DNA of 41,313 nt, taken from Candidatus Eiseniibacteriota bacterium. Its GTDB lineage: Bacteria > Eisenbacteria > RBG-16-71-46 > CAIMUX01 > WJJG01. The stretch lies in the NCBI GenBank assembly GCA_014729815.1, contig WJJG01000049.1, positions 1 through 41,313 of the forward strand, given 5' to 3'. Position numbers and translations under genes: made by a program. Under the pieces are notes generated by a model, which was given only the letters and a program-made list of their open reading frames with translations, did no database searches and was not told where the DNA came from. The stretch's first letter is position 1; each line of letters opens with the position of its first letter. Below, piece after piece: positions 8,378-17,778 of this stretch.

Positions 8378-11300
8378 TCGCACCCCAGCCTCCCCACCCG
8401 CGGTTCTGGATCGGCTGCGACGTCGGTTCGACGGCCGTCAAGGTCGCCGTGCTCGCTTGCGGCGATCTACACGTCGTGGCTACCCGCTATCGGCGTCACA
8501 ACACCCGTCAGACCGCCACCGTGCGGGCGCTGCTCGGAGACCTCGCCCGGGAGATGCCGGGCCTGCTCGAGTCGGCCGTTCCGCTCTTCACCGGAAGCGG
8601 CGGCCGCACGCTGGCCGAGCGCACCGGAAGCGGCTTCGTGCAGGAGGTCAATGCGGTCGCGCTGGCCACCGAGCGCTTGGTTCCCCATGCGGGCAGCGTG
8701 GTCGACATCGGGGGTCAGGATGCCAAGATGATCCTCTGGTCGCCCGATCCCCATAGCGGGCGGCGCCGCAAGAGCTTCAGCATGAACGACAAGTGCGCTG
8801 GCGGCACCGGTGCGGTGATCGATCGGATCGTCAAGAAGTTGGGGATCTCGCCCGAGGAGGCGGCGCGGACCGGATTCGATCCGCAGCGGATCCATCCGGT
8901 GGCGGCGCGCTGTGGCGTGTTCGCCGAGACAGACATCAACGGTCTGCAGAAGCAGGGCGTTCCCGCGCCGGACCTGTTGGCCTCGCTCTTCGCGGCCATC
9001 GTGCAGCAGAATCTGAGCGTGCTCACGCGCGGGGCGACGCTCGTGCCCCCGGTGCTCTTGCTCGGTGGGCCGCACCGCTTTCTGCCCGGTCTGGTGTCCG
9101 CCTGGCGCCACGCGTTGGACGCCCTATGGGAGGAGCGTCCCGCGGCGCGCTCGTCGGGCCCGCGCCGGGAGGCGATCGAGGTGCCCGAGCGCGCCTGCTT
9201 CTTTCCGGCGATCGGTGCGGTCCTCTTCGGGGCGGCAGATCCGAGGGGAGGAGCGCGGAGTCGACCGCGGGCGGCACCGGTGTTGCGTGCCCTCGCGGCG
9301 CCGACTCGCGCCCACCGGGAGCGAGACGGATTGCCCGGGCTCGTGGCCGACGCGGGCGAAACGGCGCGCATCGAGGCGCTGGCGCAACAGGCCGCGCCCG
9401 AGGGCTTCGGTCGCTGGGCCGGCCGGAGTTGCCCAGCCGTGATCGGTCTGGATGCGGGATCGACTTCGACGAAGGCCGTGGTCTGCGACGAGCGGGGGCG
9501 ACTCCTGGCCAAGTCGTATCGGCTCTCGGGGGGAGATCCCCTGGCCGACGCGCGCGCGGTGCTGGGCGAGCTGGAGGCCCAGGCGTTCGCTGCGGGTACC
9601 GAGTTGCAGGTGCGGGCGCTGGGCACGACCGGGTACGCCAAGGACATGCTGGCCGAGATCCTCGGGGCCGACACCGTGCTGGTGGAGACTGTCGCGCATA
9701 CGCGCGGCGCCCTGGCGATCGATCCCGACTGCGAGGTGATCGCCGACGTCGGCGGGCAGGACATCAAGGTGCTCGTGTTGCGCGACGGTCGCGTGCGCGA
9801 TTTCCGCCTCAACAGTCAGTGCTCGGCCGGCAACGGCTACTTCCTCCAGAGCACCGCCGCGCGTTTCGGGATCCCGCTTGAGCGCTTCGCCGCGGAGGCC
9901 TTCCACGCCACGCACTGCCCGCGCTTCAGCTTCGGGTGCGCGGTCTTTCTGGAGGCCGATATCGCCAACTTCCAGCAGCTCGGTTGGCAACCGGGCGAGA
10001 TCCTGGCCGGGCTGGCGCGCGTGCTGCCGCAGAACGTCTGGCTGTATGTCGTCAACGAGCCGAACCTGGCGCGCCTGGGACGGCGCTTCCTGTTGCAGGG
10101 CGGCACGCAGCGCAACGTCGCGGCGGTCAAGGCACAGGTCGACTTCGTGCGCGAGCGCGTTCCCGGCGCGCGGATTCGCGTGCATCCGCATGCCGGGGAG
10201 GCCGGCGCGATCGGTGTGGCGCTGGAGCTGCTCGCCGAGCGGCCCGGGGGCGTGTCGCGCTTCATCGGCTTCGAAGCGCTGCGCGATCTGCGGGTGCGCG
10301 CGCGGCAGGATGAGAGCACGCGCTGCCGCCGGTGCCGCAACCGGTGCGCGCGAACCCTGCTGGAGGCCACCCTGCCCGATGGAGGCGTGCGGCGCTACAT
10401 GATCGCCGCCTGCGACCTGGGGCGAGAGCTGGACGAAGGCCCGGCCGCTCGAGCGCGCCGGGGCCCACGCACCGCAGCGCCCGACTTCTCCGCGCGCGCG
10501 GCTCGGCTGGCCTTCGTCTCACCGTCGGAGGCGTTGCGCGGGCGTGCCCGCCAGCGGGTGGCGGCCGATCGCTGGCCGCGCTTGCCGGGGATGCGCGCGG
10601 CTGCGCGGGCGCGGGAGCGGCGCGCACAGGTGCGCATCGGCCTCCCGCGGGCGGTCAACCTCTACCAGACCGCACCACTGCTGACGCACTACCTCGTGGC
10701 CTTGGGCATCGATCCGGGGCGGATCCTCTTTTCGGGTGAGACCAGCGAAGCGCTCTATCGTCGAGGATCGCGCCGCGGGGCGGTCGATGGCTGCTACCCC
10801 TCCAAGCTGGCCCTGGCGCACGTCCACGATCTGCTCTATCGGGTGACACCGGACTGGATCCTCTTCCCGATCCTGGTCAATGTGCCGCGGCAGTTCCCGG
10901 ATGCGATCGACGCCAGCATCTGTCCGACGTCGCAGGCCGCCCCGGCCGTCGTGCGCGCGGCGCTGACCCGCGAGGGAGACCTCTTCGCCGAGCGGGGAAT
11001 CCGCTACGAGACGCCGGTCTTCCATGTCGGAGAGCCGGCGCTCTTCGCCCGCGAGATGCTGCAGTTCTGGGGGCCGCGCCTGGGGGTCACGCCGCGCGAG
11101 AATCGCCTGGCGCTGGATTGCGCCTGGCGAGAGCTGGTGCGCGAGCGGGAGGCACGATTGCGGCAACCCGCCGCGCGGGCCTTGGCGGCCCTCCGCGCGG
11201 CCGGACGCGTGGGCATCGTCGTCCTGGGGCGTCCCTACCACAACGACGCGGGCATCAACCACGGCATCTTCCGCGACCTCAACCGCCGCGGCTATCCGAT

Positions 11301-11751
11301 CTTCTGCATCGAGGCCCTGCCGCGCGATGCCGAGCCGTTGCGCGAGATCTTCGCAGACGATCTGGCGGACGGTCGCATCCGGCATCCGCTGGAGATTGGC
11401 GACGTGTGGAAGAACAGCTTCAGTGCCAACTCGAACGCCAAGCTCTGGGCGGCCAAGCTGGTGGCGCGGGTACCCCATCTGGTGGCCCTGGACATCAGCA
11501 GTTTCCGCTGCGGTCACGATGCGCCGATCTACGCCACGATCGAGGCCATTCTCGAGCGCAGCGGGCGACCCTACTTCGCGTTTCACGACGTGGACGAGAA
11601 CCGCCCCAGCGGTGCGATTCGGCTGCGGGTTGAGACGATCGACTACTTCCTGCGAGAATACGAGCGGCGCCACCTGCGCGAGCGACCCTGCGAGCCCGCG
11701 GGGCCGGAAGAGCGTGCGGTGGCCGATCTGCTGACCGAGGTTCCGGTGTGA
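8374..11751 (+). CDS. double acyl-CoA dehydratase activase (BadF/BcrA type) with DUF2229-like domain
   Basis: A 1125-residue protein with two ASKHA-fold activase domains in tandem. Domain 1 begins GCDVGSTAVKVAVL, with Fe-S cysteines C141 (DKCAGGTG) and C180 (CGVFAETD). Domain 2 begins near residue 356 (VIGLDAGSTSTKAVV), with C483 (QCSAGNG) and C522 (GCAVFLEAD). A CxxCxxxC cluster (C651, C654, C658) follows, then a DUF2229-like region (GLPRAVNLYQTAPLLTHYLV, DGCYPSK with C807). Known relatives (HgdC, BadF/BadG) hydrolyse ATP to drive low-potential electrons into 2-hydroxyacyl-CoA dehydratases, benzoyl-CoA reductases or double-cubane cluster proteins. GTG start overlaps the DUF6125 stop. The dehydratase-like half, fused in many homologues as I recall, is the separate next gene here. 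Confidence 0.9.
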   Translation: MIAPQPPHPRFWIGCDVGSTAVKVAVLACGDLHVVATRYRRHNTRQTATVRALLGDLAREMPGLLESAVPLFTGSGGRTLAERTGSGFVQEVNAVALATERLVPHAGSVVDIGGQDAKMILWSPDPHSGRRRKSFSMNDKCAGGTGAVIDRIVKKLGISPEEAARTGFDPQRIHPVAARCGVFAETDINGLQKQGVPAPDLLASLFAAIVQQNLSVLTRGATLVPPVLLLGGPHRFLPGLVSAWRHALDALWEERPAARSSGPRREAIEVPERACFFPAIGAVLFGAADPRGGARSRPRAAPVLRALAAPTRAHRERDGLPGLVADAGETARIEALAQQAAPEGFGRWAGRSCPAVIGLDAGSTSTKAVVCDERGRLLAKSYRLSGGDPLADARAVLGELEAQAFAAGTELQVRALGTTGYAKDMLAEILGADTVLVETVAHTRGALAIDPDCEVIADVGGQDIKVLVLRDGRVRDFRLNSQCSAGNGYFLQSTAARFGIPLERFAAEAFHATHCPRFSFGCAVFLEADIANFQQLGWQPGEILAGLARVLPQNVWLYVVNEPNLARLGRRFLLQGGTQRNVAAVKAQVDFVRERVPGARIRVHPHAGEAGAIGVALELLAERPGGVSRFIGFEALRDLRVRARQDESTRCRRCRNRCARTLLEATLPDGGVRRYMIAACDLGRELDEGPAARARRGPRTAAPDFSARAARLAFVSPSEALRGRARQRVAADRWPRLPGMRAAARARERRAQVRIGLPRAVNLYQTAPLLTHYLVALGIDPGRILFSGETSEALYRRGSRRGAVDGCYPSKLALAHVHDLLYRVTPDWILFPILVNVPRQFPDAIDASICPTSQAAPAVVRAALTREGDLFAERGIRYETPVFHVGEPALFAREMLQFWGPRLGVTPRENRLALDCAWRELVREREARLRQPAARALAALRAAGRVGIVVLGRPYHNDAGINHGIFRDLNRRGYPIFCIEALPRDAEPLREIFADDLADGRIRHPLEIGDVWKNSFSANSNAKLWAAKLVARVPHLVALDISSFRCGHDAPIYATIEAILERSGRPYFAFHDVDENRPSGAIRLRVETIDYFLREYERRHLRERPCEPAGPEERAVADLLTEVPV

Positions 11752-11773
11752 GTGCGTGGCAGATGGAGCTGCG

Positions 11774-13378
11774 ATGAGTTCCCACGGCCCTTCCTCCTCG
11801 CCGCGGACGTCCGAGAGGGACGCGCCGCAGACGTACCGGCGCTCCGAGACGCCCCCGTTGCCGCATGCCGAGCGTCGGCGGGTGACGGTGCTCTTCGGGG
11901 GACTCACCCGCGCCCATGAGCGGCTGATCGAAGGGGGGTGGCAGGGACTCGGGTATACGGTCAAGGCGCTGCCCACGGCCGACAACCAATCGCTGGCGAT
12001 CGGCAAGGAGTTCTGCAGTCGCGGGATGTGCAATCCCGCCTACTACACGATCGGCAACCTGCTCAAGTACCTGCTCCAGCTCCGCCGAGCGGGTGTCCCC
12101 GAGATCGAGGAGCGCTTCGTCTATCTGACAGCCGGCTCGTGCGGTCCCTGTCGGTTCGGCATGTACGAGGCCGAGTACCGTCGCGCCTTGGCCCAGGCCG
12201 GCTTTCCGCGCTTCCGCATTCTGCTGGTGCAACAGGACCAGGGCCTCGAACAGAATGCCGCCGAAGGGGTCTTTGTCGCCGACCGCGACTTCCTGCAGGC
12301 GCTCGTCCGCGCACTGATGGTGGGCGACCTGCTCAACGAGCTGGGCTACGCCCTGCGCCCCTACGAGGTCGAGCCGGGGGCGATCGATGCCGCCCTGGCC
12401 GAGGGCCGGCGCTGGCTCTATTGGGCCCTCCGCGATCGGCAGAGCCCGCTGCCGGCACTGCGACGCCTGCGCAAGCGCCTCGACGAGGTACCGATCGACT
12501 ACGCGCGCGTGCGGCCGCGGGTGAGAATCGTCGGAGAGTTCTGGGCGCAGACCACCGAGGGCGACGGAAACTACCACCTGGCCCGCTGGCTGGAGTCGGA
12601 AGGTGCCGAGGTGATGGTCGAGCCGGTGGGCACCTGGATCGAATACCTGCTCTGGAACCGCATCCAGCGCAGCCGGGCGCGGCGCACGCTGCCCCCCGAA
12701 GGCGGCGAGCGCCACTCGCCGCTGCTCGAGCTGAAGCTCCGCATGGGACAGATCCTCTTCGATTCAGTCTACAACAGCTATCGGGCCGCCTTGGGCTTTC
12801 GCACCGAGCCGATCGCCTCGCTCGATACGCTGGCGCGCTACGCCCACGAATACTTCGATACGCGCATACGGGGAGGAGAGGCCTTTCTCGAGGTCGCCAA
12901 GACGGTCTTCGCGGTGCGGCATCGCAGGGCGCACATGGTGGTGTCGGTCAAGCCGTTCGGCTGCATGCCGAGCACGCAGAGTGATGGGGTGCAGGTGCGC
13001 GTGGTCTCCGACCATCCCGAAGCGCTTTTCATCCCCGTCGAAACATCGGGCGACAGCGAGGTGCATGTGAAGAGTCGCGTGCAGATGCTGCTCTTCGAGG
13101 CCCGCGAGCGTGCGACCGAGGAGTTCGACCGCGTGGCGCGCGATCTGGGCCTGCGCGAACTGCTCGCCGATGCCCAGGCGCGCGAACGCTTGCCGATGCC
13201 GCCCACCATGCATCCGCTCCCGCGGCGCGAGCGGGGCACGGCAGCCAACTATCTCTGGTGGCTGGCGCGGCCCGCCGCGCTGCGCACGCTGCCCCTGCCG
13301 AGTGAGCGACTGACCGCCTTGCTGTGTCGTGCGGGTCTGCGCCGAACGGCCGGCGATGCGCCGCGCGACGCGTCCTAG
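11774..13378 (+). CDS. 2-hydroxyacyl-CoA dehydratase-like protein, partner of the activase
   Basis: A 534-residue protein resembling the C-terminal part of the large activase/dehydratase fusion proteins. Likely cluster ligands are C81 and C86 (EFCSRGMCNP), C123 and C126 (GSCGPCRFGMY) and C397 (FGCMPSTQSD). It would accept electrons from the activase and use them on an unknown substrate. The ATG at 11774 is preferred over the GTG at 11756 because GGAG lies 5 bases upstream. It starts 22 bases after the activase stop. No CoA-transferase, acyl-CoA dehydrogenase or aromatic-degradation gene is nearby, so substrate is unknown. Its stop overlaps that of nrnA on the opposite strand: the shared CTAG at 13375-13378 gives both TAG codons. 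Confidence 0.82.
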   Translation: MSSHGPSSSPRTSERDAPQTYRRSETPPLPHAERRRVTVLFGGLTRAHERLIEGGWQGLGYTVKALPTADNQSLAIGKEFCSRGMCNPAYYTIGNLLKYLLQLRRAGVPEIEERFVYLTAGSCGPCRFGMYEAEYRRALAQAGFPRFRILLVQQDQGLEQNAAEGVFVADRDFLQALVRALMVGDLLNELGYALRPYEVEPGAIDAALAEGRRWLYWALRDRQSPLPALRRLRKRLDEVPIDYARVRPRVRIVGEFWAQTTEGDGNYHLARWLESEGAEVMVEPVGTWIEYLLWNRIQRSRARRTLPPEGGERHSPLLELKLRMGQILFDSVYNSYRAALGFRTEPIASLDTLARYAHEYFDTRIRGGEAFLEVAKTVFAVRHRRAHMVVSVKPFGCMPSTQSDGVQVRVVSDHPEALFIPVETSGDSEVHVKSRVQMLLFEARERATEEFDRVARDLGLRELLADAQARERLPMPPTMHPLPRRERGTAANYLWWLARPAALRTLPLPSERLTALLCRAGLRRTAGDAPRDAS

Positions 13379-14394
13379 GATGCCGGCGAGGGGTCGCCAG
13401 GCGCTTCGGGGAGGAGCATCTCGATGAGGCGCGCGGTGGCGTCCGGCAGCGGGCCGGCGAGGTGCGCGCCGGCCGCAAAGGCGTGTCCGCCGCCGCCGAG
13501 CCGAGCGGCCGTCGGTCCCACCGGAATGCGTCCCTTCGATCGCAGACTGACCTTGTAGCTTCCGTCGTCGCGCTCCTTGAACGTCAGTGCGACTTCCACG
13601 CCCTCGATCTCCAGGAGTGGGACGATCATGTCGCGCAGATCGTCCCGCGACGCGCCCGTGCGGTCGATCTGCTCGCGACGGATGGCGGCCCACGCGATGC
13701 GCCCCCCCCGCGCGAGCTGGAGCGTTTGCAGCACTTCGCCGAGCAGGGCCACCTTGGCGGGGGAGTTGGCGGCGAAGATGTGCCGGTAGACGCGCTCGCT
13801 CTCGGCGCCCGCGTCGATCAGCGCGGCGGCCACACGATGCGTGCTCGCCCGCCCCCGCAGATACCGAAACATCTGTGTGTCGTAGGCGATTGCGGCATAG
13901 ACGCAGGTGGCCATCGATGCAGTGCAGCGGACCTCGAGGGCGTCGAGCAGCTGCCAGCAGAGCTCCCCGGTCGAGGGGGCGCCCGGATCGCAGAAGATGT
14001 GCGCCGGATCGGATCGGGACGGGGGATGGTGGTCGAGGAAGTAGATCGATCGCGTCCCCTCGCGCCACACCTCTCCGAGCCGTCCGAGGAGCGACCACTC
14101 ATGCGCATCGACGACCAGGACCAGATCGACCTGTGCGGAGATCCGGCGAATCGATTCAGTCGTTTCTCCGGAGAGATCGCGGATCGCCGATGCACCGGGG
14201 AGGAACGAGAAGCGGGGGGGCGGAGCGCCGGAACTGACGAGCTGCACGTGCTTGCCGAGTCTGCCGAGGGCTTCCGCCAGCGCCAGCATGCAGCCGATGC
14301 CATCCCCGTCGGGGGCATGGTGCGTGGTCAGGAGAAGGCGCTCGGCGGGCCGTAGGGCGGCCGCCAGCGGAGCGAGGTCGATCGTCACGGGCAT
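13375..14394 (-). CDS. nrnA: DHH-family phosphoesterase, NrnA-like
   Basis: A 339-residue DHH/DHHA1 protein similar to bacterial NrnA, which degrades nano-RNA and dephosphorylates 3',5'-adenosine bisphosphate (pAp). Motifs seen are THHAPDGDGIGCMLAL (first metal motif), VVDAHEWSLLG, the signature FLDHHPPSRSD, and the DHHA1 glycine motif RLGGGGHAFAAGA near the C terminus. The ATG at 14394 follows a purine-rich GAGGGG site; an in-frame ATG at 14448 lies at or before the predicted transcription start and is rejected. It has its own promoter and is convergent with the dehydratase gene. In many bacteria nrnA sits by rbfA and truB; here it stands alone. Confidence 0.88.
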   Translation of the reverse strand: MPVTIDLAPLAAALRPAERLLLTTHHAPDGDGIGCMLALAEALGRLGKHVQLVSSGAPPPRFSFLPGASAIRDLSGETTESIRRISAQVDLVLVVDAHEWSLLGRLGEVWREGTRSIYFLDHHPPSRSDPAHIFCDPGAPSTGELCWQLLDALEVRCTASMATCVYAAIAYDTQMFRYLRGRASTHRVAAALIDAGAESERVYRHIFAANSPAKVALLGEVLQTLQLARGGRIAWAAIRREQIDRTGASRDDLRDMIVPLLEIEGVEVALTFKERDDGSYKVSLRSKGRIPVGPTAARLGGGGHAFAAGAHLAGPLPDATARLIEMLLPEAPGDPSPAS

Positions 14395-14446
14395 CCCTCC
14401 CCTCTGTGCCCTGGGGCGCGCGTTGAGTGCAAGCAAGGAAGGGCGC

Positions 14447-14476
14447 ACTGTAGCGCCGCCGGCGAGCGGGCGTCAA
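14447..14476 (-). promoter_or_regulatory. sigma-70-like promoter for nrnA
   Basis: On the minus strand TTGACG (14476-14471), an 18-base spacer and TACAGT (14452-14447). Transcription would start near 14440, giving a leader of about 46 bases. Confidence 0.6.
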
Positions 14477-14506
14477 GAACGGCGCCCGTCCGGATGAGCG
14501 CCGGAG

Positions 14507-15718
14507 GTGATGGAATGGAGATCCGTGCGGGACGTCCATGGGGGATGCCAGCAATGGAGTGCGAGGCAGAGCGCTGCGGGGCAGTGGGTCGGCGGGCGCA
14601 CCGCGCGACTCCTCGTGCCCGGCTCCTCCCGCTTTTCGGAGATCACCTCGGAGTGGGGCGCAGGGGCCGAGTGGGCCGAACATTGCTATGAAGTCGCCGA
14701 CGAGCAGATCGACGGGATCAATTTCCATCTCAGGAACTGGCGACATGTGCTGAACCTGCATCGCTACGCGGAGGAGATCCAGCTCGCGCATGAGATCATC
14801 GCCACGACAGACAGTGATGGCGACACTCTCGAGGCGGTCGTCTGTGATCAGACCAAAATCAGTTCCGGGCCGGACATCTCACCCTACCATGCCAACGGCT
14901 TCTATGCGGCGCTCTGGTGGGCGGGCGTGGTGTGCCGCACGCTGGGCACCGGCTAGGCGACGGTGGTCAACTGGTTTCCATTGATCGAAGATGCGCATCA
15001 TCGCAAGGGACTGCTCTACGATGCATCGCGCGACTACGAGATCAAGCCGGTGGGGCGGGCCATGCAGATGCTCGTCGGAAGCACGCTGCCAAGTGGGATC
15101 GCGGCGACCAGCGATCAACCGGAGGTCGAGCTGCTGGCCACCACGGACCCCCAGGCCGCCGCGCTCTCGCTCCTGGTGGTCAACAAGGGGCCGCGTGAGA
15201 TCGAGGCCACCTTCGATCTGGCGTTGCCGCCCGAGCTCGAGGGGCGGCTCGCGCTGTCTGTCTCGCGTCTCGCCGAGGGCTTCCCGACGCCGCAAACCGA
15301 GCAGGTGGGCAGTTTCAGCGGGTTGGTCTTCGACATCCAGTATCGGCTGCAGCCGGAGAGCAACTACCAGTCCACCTCCAGGGCCATCCGGCCGGCTGCA
15401 GCCAGCCGGGCTGGGCACTGCCGCACGCTGCGGAGCCCCGGCTGCCATGTCGGCCGAGCCTGGTGCGGGGGGAGGGGACGGAGCTGCGGTGGGCGCAGCC
15501 GCGCGCGATGATCCTGGAGCTGCGCCTGTGCGACGCCGCCGGCCGCTGCGTGCGTCGGATTGCCGCGCGGGAGTGGCCGGCGGGGGGAGCACCGCCTGGC
15601 GTTGGTTCTTCGCAGGGGGGCGCCCGGTCTGGCCGGCGGTCGCTACTTCGTCTGGCTCCGCGGGCCGGGCGTGCGCGGCAGAACGGCTCTGCTCTGGCTG
15701 CCCGAGCGGGTCCGGCCG
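14507..15718 (+). pseudogene. decayed secreted glycosidase-like gene with FlgD-like C-terminal domain
   Basis: One frame reads as good protein from about 14625 to 15370 but is broken by a TAG at 14954. Before it come SRFSEITSEWGAGAEWAEHC and YHANGFYAALWWAGVV; after it VVNWFPLIEDAHHRKGLLYD and a beta-rich part (ATTDPQAAALSLLVVNKGPR). This arrangement suggests the end of an arabinofuranosidase- or GH39/GH51-like glycosidase and its C-terminal beta domain. About 15454-15590, another frame gives TELRWAQPRAMILELRLCDA, and a third (about 15584-15718) gives LAGGRYFVWLRG. Together these form a FlgD-like Ig domain, the kind found at the C terminus of secreted proteins in this lineage. So the gene has lost its N-terminal half and suffered one nonsense codon and at least two frameshifts. 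The enzyme family is uncertain. Confidence 0.65.
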
Positions 15719-15801
15719 GACCGGCGATCGACGCTCGGACAGCGAGCAGGGTTCCGTGCGGGGCCGCGCGAGACGCGCACGTCGGGACACCCGTGCGTCG
15801 G

Positions 15802-17778
15802 CTAGGGTAGGAGGAGCAGACGCCCCCGCGCGTGCCAGCCGGCGCCCCAGGCCCGCGCATAGTAGGGTCCGGGAACAGCGCGCCGCCCGTTCGCCATGCG
15901 CCCGTCCCAGACACCGCGAATCTCCGCGGCGCCGCGCGCGATCCGGAGCGGCTGGCGCGCCACCCGCCGCCCCAGGACATCTACGATCTCCAGCCACCCG
16001 TGGCCCGGTCGCACGCCCTCGAGGCGCCAATGCACCGGCCGCGTGTGGGGGGCGGCGAAGCAGAGGCGCACCTCCGGCTGCGCGGCGGCTGTCGAGATCA
16101 GGGGGGGCAGGCGCAAGGCGCCCCACAGCGATCCGTTCGGATCGCTTCCGTCGAGCGCGGCAGCACTGCGGCGCAGCAGGGTGCGCAGCTCGGGTGCGCT
16201 CCAGCGGAAGTCGAAGAAGCCGCCCTCCGGGATGGCGCCCAGCAGCAGGGCCAGGGCACCGGCGACGTGCGGGCAGGCCGCCGACGTGCCCGCGAAGAGT
16301 CCCGGAACGCTGGAGGCAGTGCTGACCGCATCGGGGCCGCAGATCTCCGGCTTGGCGATTCCGGCGAGGGTCGGGCCGCGCGAACTGAACTCCTCGAGGA
16401 AGCCTTCGCCCACGCGATACGCGCCGACCGAGAGCACGTGCGCCCCGTCGGCCGGCAGCACGATGCTGCCCTGGCTGAGACCATGCTCCGGCAGGGCTCC
16501 GCCGTCGACGCGGAAGAGTCGCAGGTGGGCCGGCGCGCTGCCCGCGGTGCGTTGAATGCGGACGTCCAACCGGCTGTCAGTGCGGCGTGGTGTGTAGTCG
16601 AGCTCACGGTAGGCGTACGGGTAGCCAGCGTAGTCGGCGAAGCTGCTGGCGCCGGGCAGGCCGTTCTCGCGCACCTCGAGGTCGAATGCCAAGTCGCTGG
16701 AATAGGGCCAGCGATCCCAGGTCAGCACGTAGGTAACTGCATCCCCGCCGCCATGGCTGGCGGTGATGCTGGCGTCGCCGGGCGCGAACTCGTGCCAACC
16801 ATCGCTGTCGGTATCCGTGAAGTCGCCCTCCCAGTAGGCCTGAGCCTGGTTGCCGGCCGCATTGACCCATACGATTTCGTCGTCGATCGCGCCGCCGACG
16901 ATCTCGTGCAGCGTGCCGGTTCCATCGCCGGGGCCGAAGAACCAGCCCACCGAGTGGGAAATGATATCGACGCCTTCTTCCCGCAGCCAACGCACGGCGG
17001 CGTCCAGCTCGGTGGCCGAGTTGGCATTGACCAGATAGAGCGCGGCCTCGGGGGCCACATCGTGTACGATCTCGGCGCACGCCGTGCCGTGCGCGCTGCC
17101 TCCGCCGCTGAGATCTCCTTGGCCCGCCGGACTCCCGTAGAAGGCGCGCATCCTTGTGTCCGCCGGCAGCTCGCTTCCCAGCAGCGCGTGGGCGCCGGTG
17201 AAGCCGATATCCAGCACGGCGACCTTGATTCCGGCGCCTCCCTGTCCCGCCGTGATGTACGCAGAGGCGCCGATCTCCTCCAGCCCCTCGCTGACGACCA
17301 GGGGATGCGGGCGCGGCGGCTGCGACACGTAGTAGATCTCCTCGATCGCCACGAGATCCGATAGCTGCTCCGGGGCGAGCGTGACCTGCGCCCAGCGACC
17401 CCGGTGGCCCTCCCATCGCAGCGAGGAGACACGCAGCTCGCAGGTCGCGCGCAGCGCTGCGGCGGCCTCGCCGTCGGGGCCGGCATCGATGCGCACGCGC
17501 AGAGGGGGGGGGGCGGAAGCTGCCAGGGTGCGCGCCTCGAGAAGACCGAGCCGCCAGAGGGCGGGCTGGCAGCGGGGATGGACGGGAGGGACGCTTTCGG
17601 CGGGCGCAGCTCCGCTGGCGGACGCCGCCAGGAGCCCGAGCAGCAGAATCCAGGTGCCCATGCGGCTGCGTGGCGCGGGGGCCGTCCCAAGACGGGCGGT
17701 CCCGCGCGTCCGAGGCGCGAGGGCGCCTGGGCAGCCAGGTTTCGGTCTCGGGCGGAATCTCGCTACCAGGGGTGCCAT
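15802..17778 (-). CDS. secreted S8 (subtilisin-like) peptidase with FlgD-like C-terminal domain
   Basis: A 658-residue serine peptidase. The triad is visible as D190 (VAVLDIGFTG), H230 (GSAHGTACAE) and S499 (LFAGTSAACPHVAGA), with oxyanion Asn N310 (VNAAGNQA). A hydrophobic segment, WILLLGLLAASASGAAPA near residues 42-60, is a signal peptide. The last 90 residues form a FlgD-like Ig domain (HGWLEIVDVLGRRV, VWDGRMANGR, GPYYARAW) of the kind used for surface sorting or attachment. The ATG at 17778 has GGGAG 5 bases upstream, giving a long Arg-rich n-region. The ATG at 17661 would give a tidier signal peptide but has no ribosome site. It overlaps the preceding barrel-like gene by 16 bases, so the two are co-expressed. 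Confidence 0.88.
   Translation of the reverse strand: MAPLVARFRPRPKPGCPGALAPRTRGTARLGTAPAPRSRMGTWILLLGLLAASASGAAPAESVPPVHPRCQPALWRLGLLEARTLAASAPPPLRVRIDAGPDGEAAAALRATCELRVSSLRWEGHRGRWAQVTLAPEQLSDLVAIEEIYYVSQPPRPHPLVVSEGLEEIGASAYITAGQGGAGIKVAVLDIGFTGAHALLGSELPADTRMRAFYGSPAGQGDLSGGGSAHGTACAEIVHDVAPEAALYLVNANSATELDAAVRWLREEGVDIISHSVGWFFGPGDGTGTLHEIVGGAIDDEIVWVNAAGNQAQAYWEGDFTDTDSDGWHEFAPGDASITASHGGGDAVTYVLTWDRWPYSSDLAFDLEVRENGLPGASSFADYAGYPYAYRELDYTPRRTDSRLDVRIQRTAGSAPAHLRLFRVDGGALPEHGLSQGSIVLPADGAHVLSVGAYRVGEGFLEEFSSRGPTLAGIAKPEICGPDAVSTASSVPGLFAGTSAACPHVAGALALLLGAIPEGGFFDFRWSAPELRTLLRRSAAALDGSDPNGSLWGALRLPPLISTAAAQPEVRLCFAAPHTRPVHWRLEGVRPGHGWLEIVDVLGRRVARQPLRIARGAAEIRGVWDGRMANGRRAVPGPYYARAWGAGWHARGRLLLLP

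Noticed and set aside
14954-14956. In-frame TAG as a recoded (pyrrolysine-type) codon
   Set aside because: TAG serves as an ordinary stop for trxB, def and others here, no Pyl genes are present, and the same gene has further frame breaks and a missing 5' half, so decay is simpler.
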